NCBI GenBank assembly: GCA_003184365.1
Contig: NKYR01000028.1
Location: 62,268-126,267 of the forward strand
Source: Evernia prunastri
Taxonomy: Eukaryota; Ascomycota; Lecanoromycetes; Lecanorales; Parmeliaceae
Length of the DNA stretch: 64,000 bases
Reading direction: 5' to 3'
Shown here: positions 43,457 to 54,886 of the stretch, in pieces
Numbering within the stretch: position 1 is the stretch's first letter
Layout of the letters: each line of letters starts with the position of its first letter
Notes under the pieces: model-generated
The model's database searches: none
Told to the model about the DNA's origin: nothing
The model's input: only the letters and a program-made list of their open reading frames with translations
Program-made: the position numbers and the translations under genes

Positions 43457-44314
43457 TTTCGGAAGCCAAGCAGAGAGAAGCGCGAACATATGGACGGTTC
43501 AGCCAATTGAAGAGGGCTCGGCCTGAGATAATCCTCCTAAATATCTGAACACCCTCCAGGCAGCTATATGAATGTGGCTGTTTCAAAGTGCCAGTCGCGC
43601 TCAAGATTTCACGATTAAGGTTCTCAAACAAGGCACGAGAATTTTCATACTTTGATAGGCCACGAAAACGTTGGATAAACCGATAACACTGTTCCTGTTG
43701 CTTCGATTTCTTACCTCTGAGGGCGCTTTGACCGCTGCAATTACGAATGATCTTATCGGCCTTTCCAGAGGAACGAAAGCACGAGAGAGCGTGATAACAT
43801 GATCAGTCGGTTCAACGATCAATTTCCAGATACCAGATTCCTAATACTGTTACTTTCCGTGCTATACACAATGCCAAACTTCCCTCGGCCACTCGGGCCC
43901 AATTTTCCTGATACATAGTTCCGCACCGCATGTTTCCGTCGTCTATTGTGAGATTGGAAGTCGCCACTCTCGATTGAATTTCGGCTCGTCCTGCCTCCAC
44001 CAACCTCTAGCACGAAGCTATTGCAAAGGTTGACTTGGAAGGACCGCACCAACCGGATGGACATTGTTCATCGCTCAAGAGCGCCGTGTAGCGCCGTAAG
44101 CCGGTTGAAGTGAGATGCATCGGAATCCCATGTAAGCCGAAGAGAGCGGAACAGCGCGCTCAGAGCATGAAAGCGGTGGAGACAGTGATTTGACCACACC
44201 ATCGTGGTACAGTGCGGACGTTCGGCGTGCGGCGTAGGGCAAAACATGTTTCATTGTGGTTACGAAGACTGGATCACAGCCGCGAGTGCGACCCCATTCT
44301 CCTTGCCCAGAGCT

Positions 44315-44500
44315 TCAGACCGACTCATCATCCTCGGTAACACAGTTTTGTGTGCCGCCAAAAATAGGTTTGATAAGTGCGGGAAGGTGATCCTCGTACC
44401 GAGACAAAAGGTATTTGAAAATAATGCTGAGGATGTAGACGGCTGCTCCGAGGACGACGATGTCAGAGGTGAGGGTCATGATTGGTACTGAAAAAGGCAT
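44315..44500 (-). CDS. Possible small single-pass membrane protein
   Basis: A 61-residue frame from the ATG at 44500: MPFSVPIMTLTSDIVV, a hydrophobic helix (VVLGAAVYILSIIFKYLL), then SRYEDHLPALIKPIFGG and a short acidic end. Hydrophobicity and composition are protein-like, but I recognise no family and see no intron support. It may equally be chance. Confidence 0.3.
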   Translation of the reverse strand: MPFSVPIMTLTSDIVVLGAAVYILSIIFKYLLSRYEDHLPALIKPIFGGTQNCVTEDDESV

Positions 44501-45823
44501 TATGGCGGTCAACGGTACGGTTTCGTTTTGTTTCGGATTTTCTTGAATGGTTTGGTTGAAGAAAGTGTGGGAACTGGTTCAAGAGTCATGTACTTTGTTC
44601 TACTTATTTATGGATTGAGGTGATTAGAGACGGTGCAGATTGGAAAAAGAGGAAACAATCGCACCACTTGTACTTTCAGACCTTGCCCAGGTGGTTTTTA
44701 TCCATACGCGAGAATTGTCCAAGTCAGGAAATGTCTTGCATGACAATGTGGAAAAGGACGTTGCGCTTTGCCCATTCCACATCCAATCGTGCGCGTGGCC
44801 CCAAGCGCAGCGCTCACTCCGCGTCGATCTGCACCAAAGTGACCAGATTGAGTTCACTTGCATGCGGTTTTATGCCTCGGCTGGGACCCAGCTTATTGAA
44901 AGCTGTCAAACGACGCGCAGCGACAGGAAGATTCTTTGACAAATAGGCGACGCACGACCATGGCGCTCCGAAAAGATGAAAATCCTCTCAGCACTCTGGC
45001 CTCTTATCTCAGCACTACTCGAACCTTCATTGCTTCGCGGGCTTCCGGAATAAAGAACAGCGTGTCGCTTCAACCAAGCTTTCGGAAGATGCACCATCCG
45101 AGGATCCTCCATGGACTTCATGCCCAAACATCTTTCGAAAGTCACCGGTCCCTCCGCTCGACCGGCAAGGCGGTCGACAAGTGAAGCAGCCGTTGGGGAA
45201 TATAGGTATCTTCTTCCATCGGGTAAGAGGGAAGGCAACGCAAGCACATACTCGACTCATCTCAATGACTTGCAGGAGGGCTGCACCACGGGACTTTGAT
45301 TGGGTTCCGAGCCATTTTGAAGACTCCGACAACGAGATTCGAAGCAGGGCATGAAGGCAAAAAAGCTGTCCCTTGGCCATTCATTTCAGCAACATGCACG
45401 GGTCAAGTCGGTCGAGCGCGGGGTGCAGACCGTACAATGAAGACCCAATCCAACGTTCCGACCTCTAGGTAATCAATCCTAGGTAGCAGGATACTTTCGC
45501 CGCGGGGAGGCCTTTACGTGTACCTATGTATGCAAAGGGCACTCTACCTACGGAGTAGGCACCTACAGGCTTATCACATCCCACACCACCTTAACCGTTA
45601 CTCTACAGTACGGTCCCCGAGACCGTTGCGAACAAACGTGCTTCCATTGGGGGCGTGAGCTTTTTTCTCCGGCCCTCTCTGGTGAGTAGGACCGGCTTCT
45701 CTGTGAGTGCTTTGTACAGCCCTTCGGCCGGTATATTGCTCCGAAAACGTGATTAGCGAATCCATATCTTCGCTGCGAGGGGTGACTGTCGGTCGAACAT
45801 ATTCCCTGACAGAAATGTTTCTC

Positions 45824-45850
45824 TGTGTGTGTGTGTATCTGTGTGTGTGG
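45824..45850. repeat. (TG)n microsatellite
   Basis: Two TG runs broken by TATC. Confidence 0.85.
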
Positions 45851-46540
45851 CATCTTCCGTTACCGTGTATTGTTTCCTCGCTCAACTAATAAGAACATGT
45901 GGATATGTACAGTGATACAAGTCAACGCATCTGGTGTATGGAGGGATTTCCGGGTTCAGGACTTTTTTTACAAATAGCAAAAAGGCTCTTTTTGTTTCCT
46001 GTTTACACTCCGGGTACGGGTCAAAATCAACACTCCCAATGAGTAATCATGAAAGGAAGGCGGGCTCTCTAGGAAGAATCTGTCACAACAGTCGCCTTTT
46101 TCGGGCATTATTGCGTCTGGACTTTGTTGAGGTAATTCCGCTGCTCTATGCATGTGTGGCCTTTGCTACGTTATACTCCCTTACAGCACTGATGGTGGAT
46201 TGCCGCTTGTGAGGTAGATCTCCGTTTGCGAGATACTGCCATTATTCAGACGCAAGTCCAGGAACGCGAGCGATTATAAGCCTGCCATAAACAAAGGACC
46301 AAGCGTCTACAATTCTTGGCCCCGTCTCTCCATCTCAAAAAGTTCAATTATGGCACGCTTAGGGAATACTCGACTTCTCTGACTAAGAGGAAACGTGATG
46401 CACAATGACATAGGTGATTCATGATCCACGTATATATGTATGCCTAGACACTGTCTAGTAACAGCCTGTTATAAAAAGAGCCCCAGTACAGAATGTTACC
46501 CCGAGTGAGAAAACGACCCACTCTCCCTCTCATCATCCCT

Positions 46541-46870
46541 TCACACGAGATCCCCTTGATCCGACATCCCTAAAAAACCTCCGGGGCAAGTCAGCTTCAA
46601 CCCCTCGTCCACACACCCCAATTCCTCCAACGCCCAAATTGACCCAGCAACCCCATCGCTGTATCCAATCCGTCCGTCCGTACCTGCCAACCCCTCCCCC
46701 CAACAAAAACCAAACAAACAAACGCGTTTCAGCACAGTTCGACCAAACGACACCGTTGAGCGCGGACCAGTAACCCGGACAAGGAACGCCGGCGTTCGCC
46801 GCCTGGCTCGTCCAGACTGGGTGATCCTCGTCCTTTGCGTGCCTGGAAGCGACGCGTGGATTCAGCGGGC
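46541..46870 (-). CDS. Unidentified protein, C-terminal two exons
   Basis: Two minus-strand pieces with good codon usage join in phase: one ending at 46724 (with PVWTSQAANAGV, CPGYWSALNGVVWSNCAE) and one from 46683 to the stop at 46541 (DGRIGYSDGVAGSIWALEEL, LKLTCPGGFLGMSDQG). The 40-bp gap has GT and CAG ends but is very short for an intron. Cys and Trp are frequent and evenly spaced, unlike random translation. I do not recognise the family. The upstream boundary is unclear because the preceding DNA is GC-rich and open in several frames; 46870 is only where confidence fades. Confidence 0.35.
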
Positions 46871-47771
46871 AGGTCTTGGTCTGGTTTCGTGCAGGCGGGG
46901 TCGATCTTGTCGGGCGCGCGCTCGGCGAGGGCGGGGTGCGGGGTGGGGGAAAGGGTGAGGGGTGAAGAGGAGGGGGAGGAGGAGGGCGAACGCGGAGGGC
47001 GAAGGCGGAGGCGGACGTAGTTTGGAGGGGGGGTGCATGGTTGGGCGGCTGATTGATTGGTTGGGTTTGGGTTTGGTAGTAGGGAGTGGAGTGAGTAGAT
47101 GGAAAGAGGAGTCGGAGTGGTGGGTAAGGGCTGGATGAGACGCGTTTCCGAGAGAGGAATCCTCAGCATTTTCGCTCCACTCCGTTCTGCCGGCCCCTTG
47201 TTTGGCAACGGGATCTGGGATCTATGTTGTGCGTCAGAGTTTGGTCATCGCCGTTTTCAATGTGGGCGACTTGGTTCTGGACGTCCGGGGAACAAGACTT
47301 GTGGTGGAGGTTGAATGGAAGGGTTCGCGGGGTATTCGGCGATGCCTGTTTATTTGTGCGATAGAGGGACGCCATGGGTCGAAGTGCTTCATTGGTCTGG
47401 GGGAAAGCTCCGCAAGAGTAAGAGAATCTTCTCGCAGGTGAACGAGCCGTGGGTAGGATGCCAGCCACTGCAGAACAAAAAGAGAGCCGCAATGTTAGTG
47501 GCAACCCTTACACTTCGCAACTGGGACGATAGAGGACAACAGGCAAGGTGATCAAGGATATGTGTATTGCTGTACCTCGCGGGTGTATCTCAGGCTTAAT
47601 AGGTCGCATTTGCAGACCGCCGTAAGACTTGCCCTTCAATTCCGCTAATAGTGCATGATCGTAAAGACACGTTCAACCCGTACCCCTGCCGAATCCCTTC
47701 CTTCCAAGAAGTGAACTCAGACCCAAGGGTACTTCTCAGGGCCGTAACATACAAGTCATCGAATTCGGCTT
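46871..47771. other. Unassigned GC-rich region
   Basis: About 900 bp upstream of the unidentified gene and downstream of the FHA gene. GGAGGCGGA-type low complexity at 46930-47020. Frames at 46729-47208 and 47163-47504 (minus) are long but lack motifs and may hold 5' exons of the unidentified gene. Confidence 0.35.
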
Positions 47772-50175
47772 TCATCTTTCTCCACCCGGCTGCCAGCCGT
47801 TCAGCCAAGTCATTATTCCAACTCCAATAAGTACAACCCCGACCATAGACACATAGGGCGCACTCTGTACCATGCGCCCACCGTCTCCTGTACTGCCCCA
47901 TCGCCGTTGCTGCTGGAGTACGTTTGATACGGTTTTCTCCAGCTCTCGGTGCATGTCCTCTATTGCAGCGGTGCCGTTTGGTAGTTCGTGATGCAGGTGC
48001 GAGGACGACGAGCTGCGATCCAATCCCTTAGAACGTGCAGGGGCCTTTGGACCAGCGGAGCCGTTGACGTCGCCACTGCCGAGACGTGTAGGGTGGTCCT
48101 CGTTCGTTGCTGGCGTAGAGCTCTTGGAGTCGCGTCCCGCCCGAATGCTTTCCACCATCTCCGCTAGACCTCTTTTTCCCTCTTCAGCCTCTTCAGCTCT
48201 TTGCTTATATGATTCCATCAGCATCTTCAAGTCATCCATCTCCTTAACCATGAGATCTATTCTTGCCTGTAACCGCGAGGTTGAGGTATCGATGTCTGCT
48301 GTGCCCTGATGCGTGTCTTCAGCGCTCTTCAAAGTTGCTGTGGATATTGATCTAGAAAGTGATTTCGACTCCTCGTCATCCTCTGCATGACCATTTGGTA
48401 GCTCTTGCTCAATGAGCTCCAGGGTATCCAATGGTGGCTCGAAGGCCTCCTCTTCAACAGCACCATTTGTCTCGTGATCGTCTCGGCTACCTGATAAATT
48501 GCGCGCACGCCGTTCTGCAAGCTCACGTGCTTTGCGTTCTCGTGCCAATGCAACTTCAAGATGCTTGACGCGGCTGCCTTGCGAATCAATCTCTTGTTTG
48601 GCTGACTTTAAAGCTTCGAGCAAGGAAACGATCTGGCCGCTAGGTATCTCTTTCGTGGGTGAATTTAATCCAGACTTCGGTCTTTCTGTATCTACCCTCT
48701 TTAACGGTGGCTGAGACAACGACTCCGGAAACGTGAAGCGAGCGGAATCTGGCTTTTCGGGCAAAGGCTGTTGTGGCGGCGGGGCTGGAGGCTGCGAGAA
48801 TGGGGATATAGCATCGACTTGCGTAGGTATACCGTTTAGCTTATTCTCCTCTGTCATATGTTTTGGTGGGGAGCTAGGTGGCTGTTCGCCAGGTTTGAGC
48901 GTTAGTAGAGTGTTGAAAAAATCTCCAAAACGGTGGAGATCCTGGGATTGCTGCTTTGCTTGCTTGAGCTCCCCCTGATATGTATTAGCAATTGTGTAGG
49001 AATAGCCTAGTCTAATTTCGGCTTACCCCCAGCTTCTTCACCACCTGCTCAATGGTTATAGGACCCATCCAGAGGTTCATTTGCCTCTGCGGTCCCAACA
49101 TGTTTGTATTGCACCCGGCCATATTCGATGGGCCAGTCATACGGCCGTTGCTGCCCACGGAGCCTTGACTGCCACCTCGGCCTCGCATTTGGGACATTTG
49201 TTGGCTCATAGGCTCTCCCATTATCGCGTTGCCCGCACCTGGATTATTGGCATTGAAGTCCATTTCCAGTAAGCTTGGAGGGTTGGGGTAGATACCCGCA
49301 AGTTCAACTTTGGCGGAGACTTTGTGATGTACTATGCTTTTCTGATCCTCACTCACAATGTCAATGCCCAACTCCAACGTGTCTTGTTCCCGAAGCTCGT
49401 GCGGCTCGGAATCTCTGTTTTCCGGGGATAACCTCGCTCCATTGACGAAAGTTCCATTTGATGACTTCACGTCTTTGATCCATATTTTACCAGTCTCCTT
49501 ATCCGCCCATACCTCAGCGTGTTGCCTAGAGAGTACCTTGGAATCGAAATAGCCGTTGACGGCGGTTGGCACAGTCTTCGCATTTGTTTGACGGCCAATT
49601 CGCAAGAAGTCTGGAGAAAAGGGAACGATAATTTGTTTTCGTTCGAAGGTGCCGGTCATTGGCAGCAGTGCCAGAATGGCTGGTGACGCTCCTGAGCCTG
49701 CAGACTGCTGCTCTCCTCTACCTCCATTTTGATGTGCTTGAGATTGAAGCCTGTTTTGTGACGGCAACACAGGGGAAGGCTGGTGCATCGCGCTGTTCAT
49801 GGTGGATGCTGCTGACTGACCAGACGATGGGGTCGGGAGTGCTGGCGATCTGGCTGTAGACAAACCTGATACAGGCTCGGCCTTGGAGGATGGCCAGAGA
49901 CCTCTTGCACCAGTGGTCGCTTTTTTCTTTGGTCCCCACCCTCCTTGTTCCCCATTCGCAATCGGAGTGTCGCCGTTCGTTTGTGGTGCAGGAGCAGGTG
50001 AAGTGAAGGTAGACGATAAAGCTGAGGAAGTAGTCGAAGAAGATGAGTTCGTGCGCTGTGCACCCTTGCGAGGCATGAACATTCTGGTAACCTCCTCGGC
50101 GCTCATAGGTCCCTCTGCACCGTTACCAGTGTTCCATCGTGGCTGAAAGGTAGGCGGGGACGCTACAGCAGTCAT
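47772..50175 (-). CDS. FHA-domain, tail-anchored protein (Far9/Far10/Vps64, SLMAP-like)
   Basis: Two exons, 50175-49027 and 48974-47772, 783 residues. The N-terminus is Ser/Pro/Asn-rich. A forkhead-associated domain covers about residues 185-275 (FLRIGRQTN, SKVLSRQHAEVW, IWIKDVKSSNGTFVNG), which binds phosphothreonine. The C-terminal half contains coiled coils (LLEALKSAKQEIDSQGSRVKHL; LQARIDLMVKEMDDLKMLMES) and ends with a hydrophobic anchor (YVSMVGVVLIGVGIMTWL) just before the stop. FHA + coiled coil + tail anchor is the layout of fungal Far9/Far10/Vps64 and animal SLMAP, the STRIPAK/FAR subunit at ER and nuclear envelope. The start is the ATG at 50175; a TTG five codons upstream is not used. 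The 52-bp intron joins KKLG to GELKQAKQQ. Confidence 0.87.
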
Positions 50176-51019
50176 CGGTATAATAATCAATGCTGTTTCA
50201 ACTCTGCCTTTGTACCATCTAACTTCCTATAGCTCCGGCTCCTCTTCCAAGCGATCGTCGGCTTCAAGTCCCACTATGTTGAAACAAGCGCGCCACTGCA
50301 GGCCTCGAGCGTGGGGTGAGGTAACTTTGGGTATTGATTCGACCCCTCATGTGACTTGAAATTTCGAGAACAGAGGCTCGAAAGGTTTGGCCGATGTAAA
50401 GCTCCTGCTGGCTTGACAGAATGATGATAGGATGTCGGACGAGCGCAAAGACCCTTACGGCAAGAGCTGTGTTAGCGTTGAAGAGAAGATCAGGCCAGCT
50501 GCGTATCTGGTTGATATAAGAGGAGTAGTAGATATTGTCATTAGGTGTGATGATACCAAGGCGAGCCGACGTGGATGCAATGATTGTTGATTTTTAACCT
50601 GAGGGGTAGCATTAAAGGGAGAAGTCAGCGTTGGTTTTTCGGCAGACGTAGACGCGAGTTGATAAGGCTGAGACAAACGCCAAGATTAACAATGACGAAT
50701 GGAAATCAGAATAGCACAGGACATGAGACTGTCATGATTTTGAGGATGATGAGAGTATAGTCGCAGTCAAGATCATTCGACTACTTAAGTCTGTGGGATA
50801 TATTGCATATAGCTGCTGTGTAGACACTTGACAACCCAGATAAATTCACACGTGACTGAGGGATAAAGGGTGGTCCAAGCTTGCTTGCATCGGAAGGCTC
50901 GAAAGTCAAATCATCAAAACATATCAGCACAAGCCTGAGAGCTTTACATATCTCTCAATCTTCGACTGATAACCCTACCTACATTGCCCCCGTCTCTTAC
51001 ACACATTCATACAGTCAAT
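50176..51019. other. Shared upstream region of the FHA gene and MGR2; nothing seen
   Basis: About 840 bp between divergent starts. No recognisable gene; open frames lack motifs. Confidence 0.5.
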
Positions 51020-51634
51020 ATGCCTCCAATGCCAACAAGCTCCACGGGTGGAGGACGCATGCAAGGGCCCTCGACGTTTGACAAATGTGTGCCTTCTCTC
51101 CCCTCACCCATGTGCCATTACTGATGCTAGTCAGGGAAAATGGGCGCAATGCTTGGAGGCTGTATGCATTGTCATTAGCACCTGCGCTATGTGGACTGTG
51201 TTACTGACTGAGGATTTGGCGTTACAGCCGTCGGTCTGATTATGGGCTTCCTGTTTGGTACATCTCTCATCAGCACGATCCTGCTGAACAATTGAACAAG
51301 TGCTAAGACGGAGTGAAGGAGGTTTCAACATCATGAGATATGGTGCGGGTCCCAGTGGGCCAATGAGGACCTTGGGACAATACATGCTGGGCTCGGGAGT
51401 CACATTTGGGTACGTCCCCCATAGACCTTGCTCTTTGTGCACATCAATGTGAGCTCAGCATGAAGCTAACTGCCAATCTACTCAAACAGTTTCTTCATGT
51501 CAATAGGCTCCGTAATCCGCACCGAAGGCAATTCACCCTTGACAAACCGGGCATTCGAACGAGCGAGACGACAGCCTATGGTATTGCCTAGAAAGACTGC
51601 GAGGAGACCAGGGCAAGAAGGAGAGGAGCAATGA
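51020..51634 (+). CDS. MGR2: Mitochondrial Mgr2 / ROMO1 family protein
   Basis: Small inner-membrane protein; in yeast Mgr2 is the lateral gatekeeper of the TIM23 translocase. Five exons: 51020-51086, 51135-51161, 51228-51257, 51322-51409, 51490-51634, giving 118 residues. The start MPPMPTSSTG and PSTFDKWKMGAMLGG lead to two membrane helices with glycine motifs (SVGLIMGFLFG; LGQYMLGSGVTFGFFMSIGSVIR), joined by NIMRYGAGPSGPMR. A C-terminal basic extension (NRAFERARRQP) exceeds the core family length. Exon 3 has only 30 bp. Acceptors were chosen by phase and family fit; a nearer acceptor for exon 4 also keeps frame but inserts residues in the loop. Confidence 0.88.
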
Positions 51635-52518
51635 CTTGTTTGGTTGTGTACAAAGGATTGAATTTTGAACCTGTGACTACAATCTTCGGGTTCACCTATG
51701 CCCAATGTTTACTTTTTCACGCCAACGTTATTTGCCGTGAATCATGAAACCGCTACCATTGCCATTGTGGATATCCTTAACCAATATGGTTATCTTGCTG
51801 CATGTCCAGTTATGGCAACTACAACAGCTCTAGTGATGTGCTTTTAGCTGCTACGGCATACTTCTAATCAACTAGCTTGAGAGATATATATAACAAGAAG
51901 GCGAGAAGGACAAGTGGAAAAAAGATGGGAATAGGCTCTGAGGGAAGGTCGAAAACGGGTGTGCAATCGGGGAACAACATCAGTATGAGGAGGAGGAGGC
52001 CTATGTCTCAGGAGGTGTGTATATCTTAGGCTTGAAACAGGATGGTAGAGGTGCTGGCGATAACATTTGCCATGTTTCGGAAAGCAAGGTTATACAAGAG
52101 CGTTAGACTACAACTCCCAGCATTGGAAATCGAAGTCTATGGAAATCTGCTTTGTCTTAGAGAAGCCGCAGGAGGGAATATGCTTATTAGCCGCTATATT
52201 GTCAGAGACCATTTCCCACTGGGCCCTCTCTCAGCCCTGCATTAGTACTAAGCAGAGAGATACTGGCGAAGGCAATGCGGACTGATTTAGGCGTACTGTA
52301 CTGTATGATAGCAGAAGAGACCTTTGGCTCAAGGCCTGTTAGGTACTTAGATTCATTATCATGCGGATGAAAACAGTAAGAGTGATTCTAGGCTAAGGAG
52401 TTAGCGCAGAAACACCGACCTATCGGGTGTGCTTACTTGAAGCCATCACATGTTCAAAGGTACCTTATGCTTACACCTTTCAATTTTTAACAGACCGTAG
52501 GCAATTAGCATATACGCT
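51635..52518. other. Intergenic; nothing seen
   Basis: About 880 bp between MGR2 and the aldolase gene. No recognisable gene or repeat. Confidence 0.5.
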
Positions 52519-53581
52519 ATGACACCGACGTATACACAAGACGAGTGGCTTGCTACATTTGACCAAACGGAGCAGAACTTACCAAATACCTCACGTACAT
52601 ACAAAGCACCAAATGTCGGGTCCGCAGCGTTTGCTGAGAGCATAGATCATACGCTTCTAAAGCTTGAAGCGACCGGAGAGCAGGTGGATACTCTCTGTGA
52701 GGAAGCCAAAAGACACAGTTTTAAGGTGTGCGAGATCCTCCAACGCAAAACCTGATTGAATTTGGCCCATTTCTACTACGGTCCCTAAACGATCGTTTAT
52801 ATAAGCTTTTTTATGATATAAAACTATGTCAAGTAACTGATCAAATCTATAGTCCGTCTGTGTATGGCTGACATGGGTCGACCGTGCTGTTCGCAATCTT
52901 CAAGGAGGTTCGGTGGTTGTAGCCTGTGTTGTGGGATTCCACGAGGGAACACAATCCGTCAAAGAGAAGACAACGTAGGGCAATCTAACCCGGTAGAGGC
53001 TATCGCAACGCTGATGAAAACACAGCGAAGCGGCGAGAGCGATCGATGCAGGAGCCAAAGAGCTTGACATGGTCATGAATCATGTTCTCCTCAGGCACAA
53101 AGTGTACTCCGAGGTGTACGCAGACATAGCCGCTGTGCGTAAGGTTGCACCTCGTCCAATCACCCTTAAGGTGATCCTGGAGACATCGCAACTGTCTCCA
53201 CGCGAGATCATCGCTGGATGCAAGATCGCAGAGGCGGCAGGGGCGGACTACGTGAAGACGAGCACTGGCTTCAACGGCCAAGGTGCGACTCGAGAGAATG
53301 TCAGACTGATGAAGAGCGTCGTTGGAGACAACGTGAAAGTCAAGGCGAGTGGGGGCGTAAAGACGGTGAATGACTGCGTGGTCATGATGGAAGCTGGTGC
53401 AGAGAGAATTGGCACGAGCAGTGGGGTATCGATCATGGAGGAAGCAAGTAAGCAGGTAACGAATACAGCTGAAAGTGGGGAGTCGAATGGCGAGGAGCCA
53501 GCAGCATCCTCGGCGGGAATGGTCAATCTTGATGACCTGCTCAACTCCGGTTGGAAGTGCATTCCTGGAGAAAACTGTTGA
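52519..53581 (+). CDS. Deoxyribose-phosphate aldolase (DeoC)
   Basis: Cleaves 2-deoxyribose-5-phosphate to glyceraldehyde-3-phosphate and acetaldehyde. Three exons: 52519-52725, 52853-52974, 53026-53581, 294 residues. Motifs: ESIDHTLLKLEAT, then HSFK spliced to SVCVWLTWVDRAVRNL, VVVACVVGFHEGTQSVKEKTTEAARAIDAGAKELDMVMN with the conserved Asp, TLKVILETSQL, ADYVKTSTGF with the Schiff-base Lys (about 187), and VKASGGVKT with the second active-site Lys. About 30 extra residues at each end compared with bacterial DeoC; the C-terminal one ends WKCIPGENC. Residues VWLTWVD replace the commoner VNP-V after VCV. Confidence 0.9.
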
Positions 53582-54200
53582 GAGTATCTATTTTTCCCCC
53601 GAGAATTTCCCATCATCTTCAACACTCATCCAACTTTCAACGCAACAGTGAAGATGCTAGCCCGCAGTGCGCTAGTCCAATGCCACAGTGGTATTTCCCT
53701 TGCTTCAGGAACCATTCCAAAAGGTCGTACTCTTCGGACTTCCAATAACTACCTGGCAAATCTTGCAGCAGACACACCCGTGATCCAATACCTGTGGGCG
53801 ATAGAACGTCTGCCGCTCCGAGCCTGAAACCCTTAGTCTTCGCCGTTGATTCTGCAATTCGTCAAAGGAATTAATGATGGATCGACCGGTCGAGTCCTTC
53901 CTCATGGCGGCTGATGTCGGCAGGATAGATTAGCATGTATCCCAGACAACACACTACATTTGGATTTGCCTTTGCTACCCTAGTACTTGTCAATAACTTC
54001 GTTACTCGTATATTCACTCATATTTATCCTGAAGAATTAACGTATTGAACTGCCCATCTCAAACATCAAACGAGACTCGCACGCAGGATCCCCACCCTTT
54101 GCAGTGAAACTTTCCGATTCCGAAACATTCCTCACCTGTTTCCACGCCTTCTTTTCAGTCGCGGTGAAGATCTTGAAAAAGGTCTCTTTTAAACAATAAA

Positions 54201-54241
<41 letters not shown>

Positions 54242-54886
54242 CATGGTTCGGAACAAATGGTAGACCTATCCGCTTGAACATGTCGTCTTCAAGCATTTTA
54301 CTCTTATCGCACAACCAATGCCTTCAATATAAAGTCTAGCATGTCAAGTTGATCAAAGGCATTCATACCACCGTTGACGATGCTGTCTTTCCAGCAAAGT
54401 AGCCAGCAGTGTTCCGGACCCCAATTTGCAACAGCCTTGATGGCTCATGTCTAGAAGTCTCAGACCGGGAAAGAGCAGATCCGCTTTATGAAGCGTCCTA
54501 GGTAGGCCTGGAGATTTACTCTCACTGCTATCCTTCAGTAATTATTACCAGCCCTAGAGAGACCTGCATGGCGTGACGCGATATACGCAGGCTCGATTAC
54601 CAAATATCCGCGTCGGGGAATTTCTCCAGTAGCTTCAGAGAATGGCGTTATCTGCGCAAACCACCGAAACTTTTGCCCCATCAAGCAAATCAAATAGTGA
54701 TCATATCTAAAAGCATGGCATCTTTCGCCTCCAGGATTTGCTTCTGTTCGAAAGGAAGGCTGCTTTTACCGGTCAATTTCGCATACTTCGTTCCTTGATA
54801 CTTTGCGAGCGGCATTGCATCCCAAAATACTACGGAGTACAGAACGCATAAACGAAAGGCATCAAACAGGTGAACCTGGAAGACTG
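53582..54886. other. Intergenic with CT microsatellite; no gene supported
   Basis: About 1.3 kb. A 58-codon open frame from about 53653 (LARSALVQCHSG, YLANLAADTPVIQYLWAIE) has protein-like composition but no recognised family and no visible splicing partner. A (TC)n run lies at 54202-54238. Confidence 0.4.
54202..54238. repeat. (TC)n microsatellite
   Basis: About 18 uninterrupted TC units upstream of MET1. Confidence 0.95.

Larger units (their letters stand above)
43457..46540. other. Large intergenic region with one possible small membrane protein
   Basis: About 3.1 kb. Apart from the minus-strand open frame at 44315-44500 (separate entry) I see no gene I can support. Around 44960-45370 the plus strand has short exon-like pieces with good codon use (KLSEDAPSEDPPW; FDWVPSHFEDSDNEIRSRA) that I could not join into a convincing protein. 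A TG microsatellite lies at 45824-45850. Confidence 0.4.

Noticed and set aside
46729..47208. 159-codon minus-strand frame rich in Pro, Ser and Arg
   Set aside because: Codon usage and motifs support the neighbouring frame at its downstream end; the rest is GC-rich low complexity.
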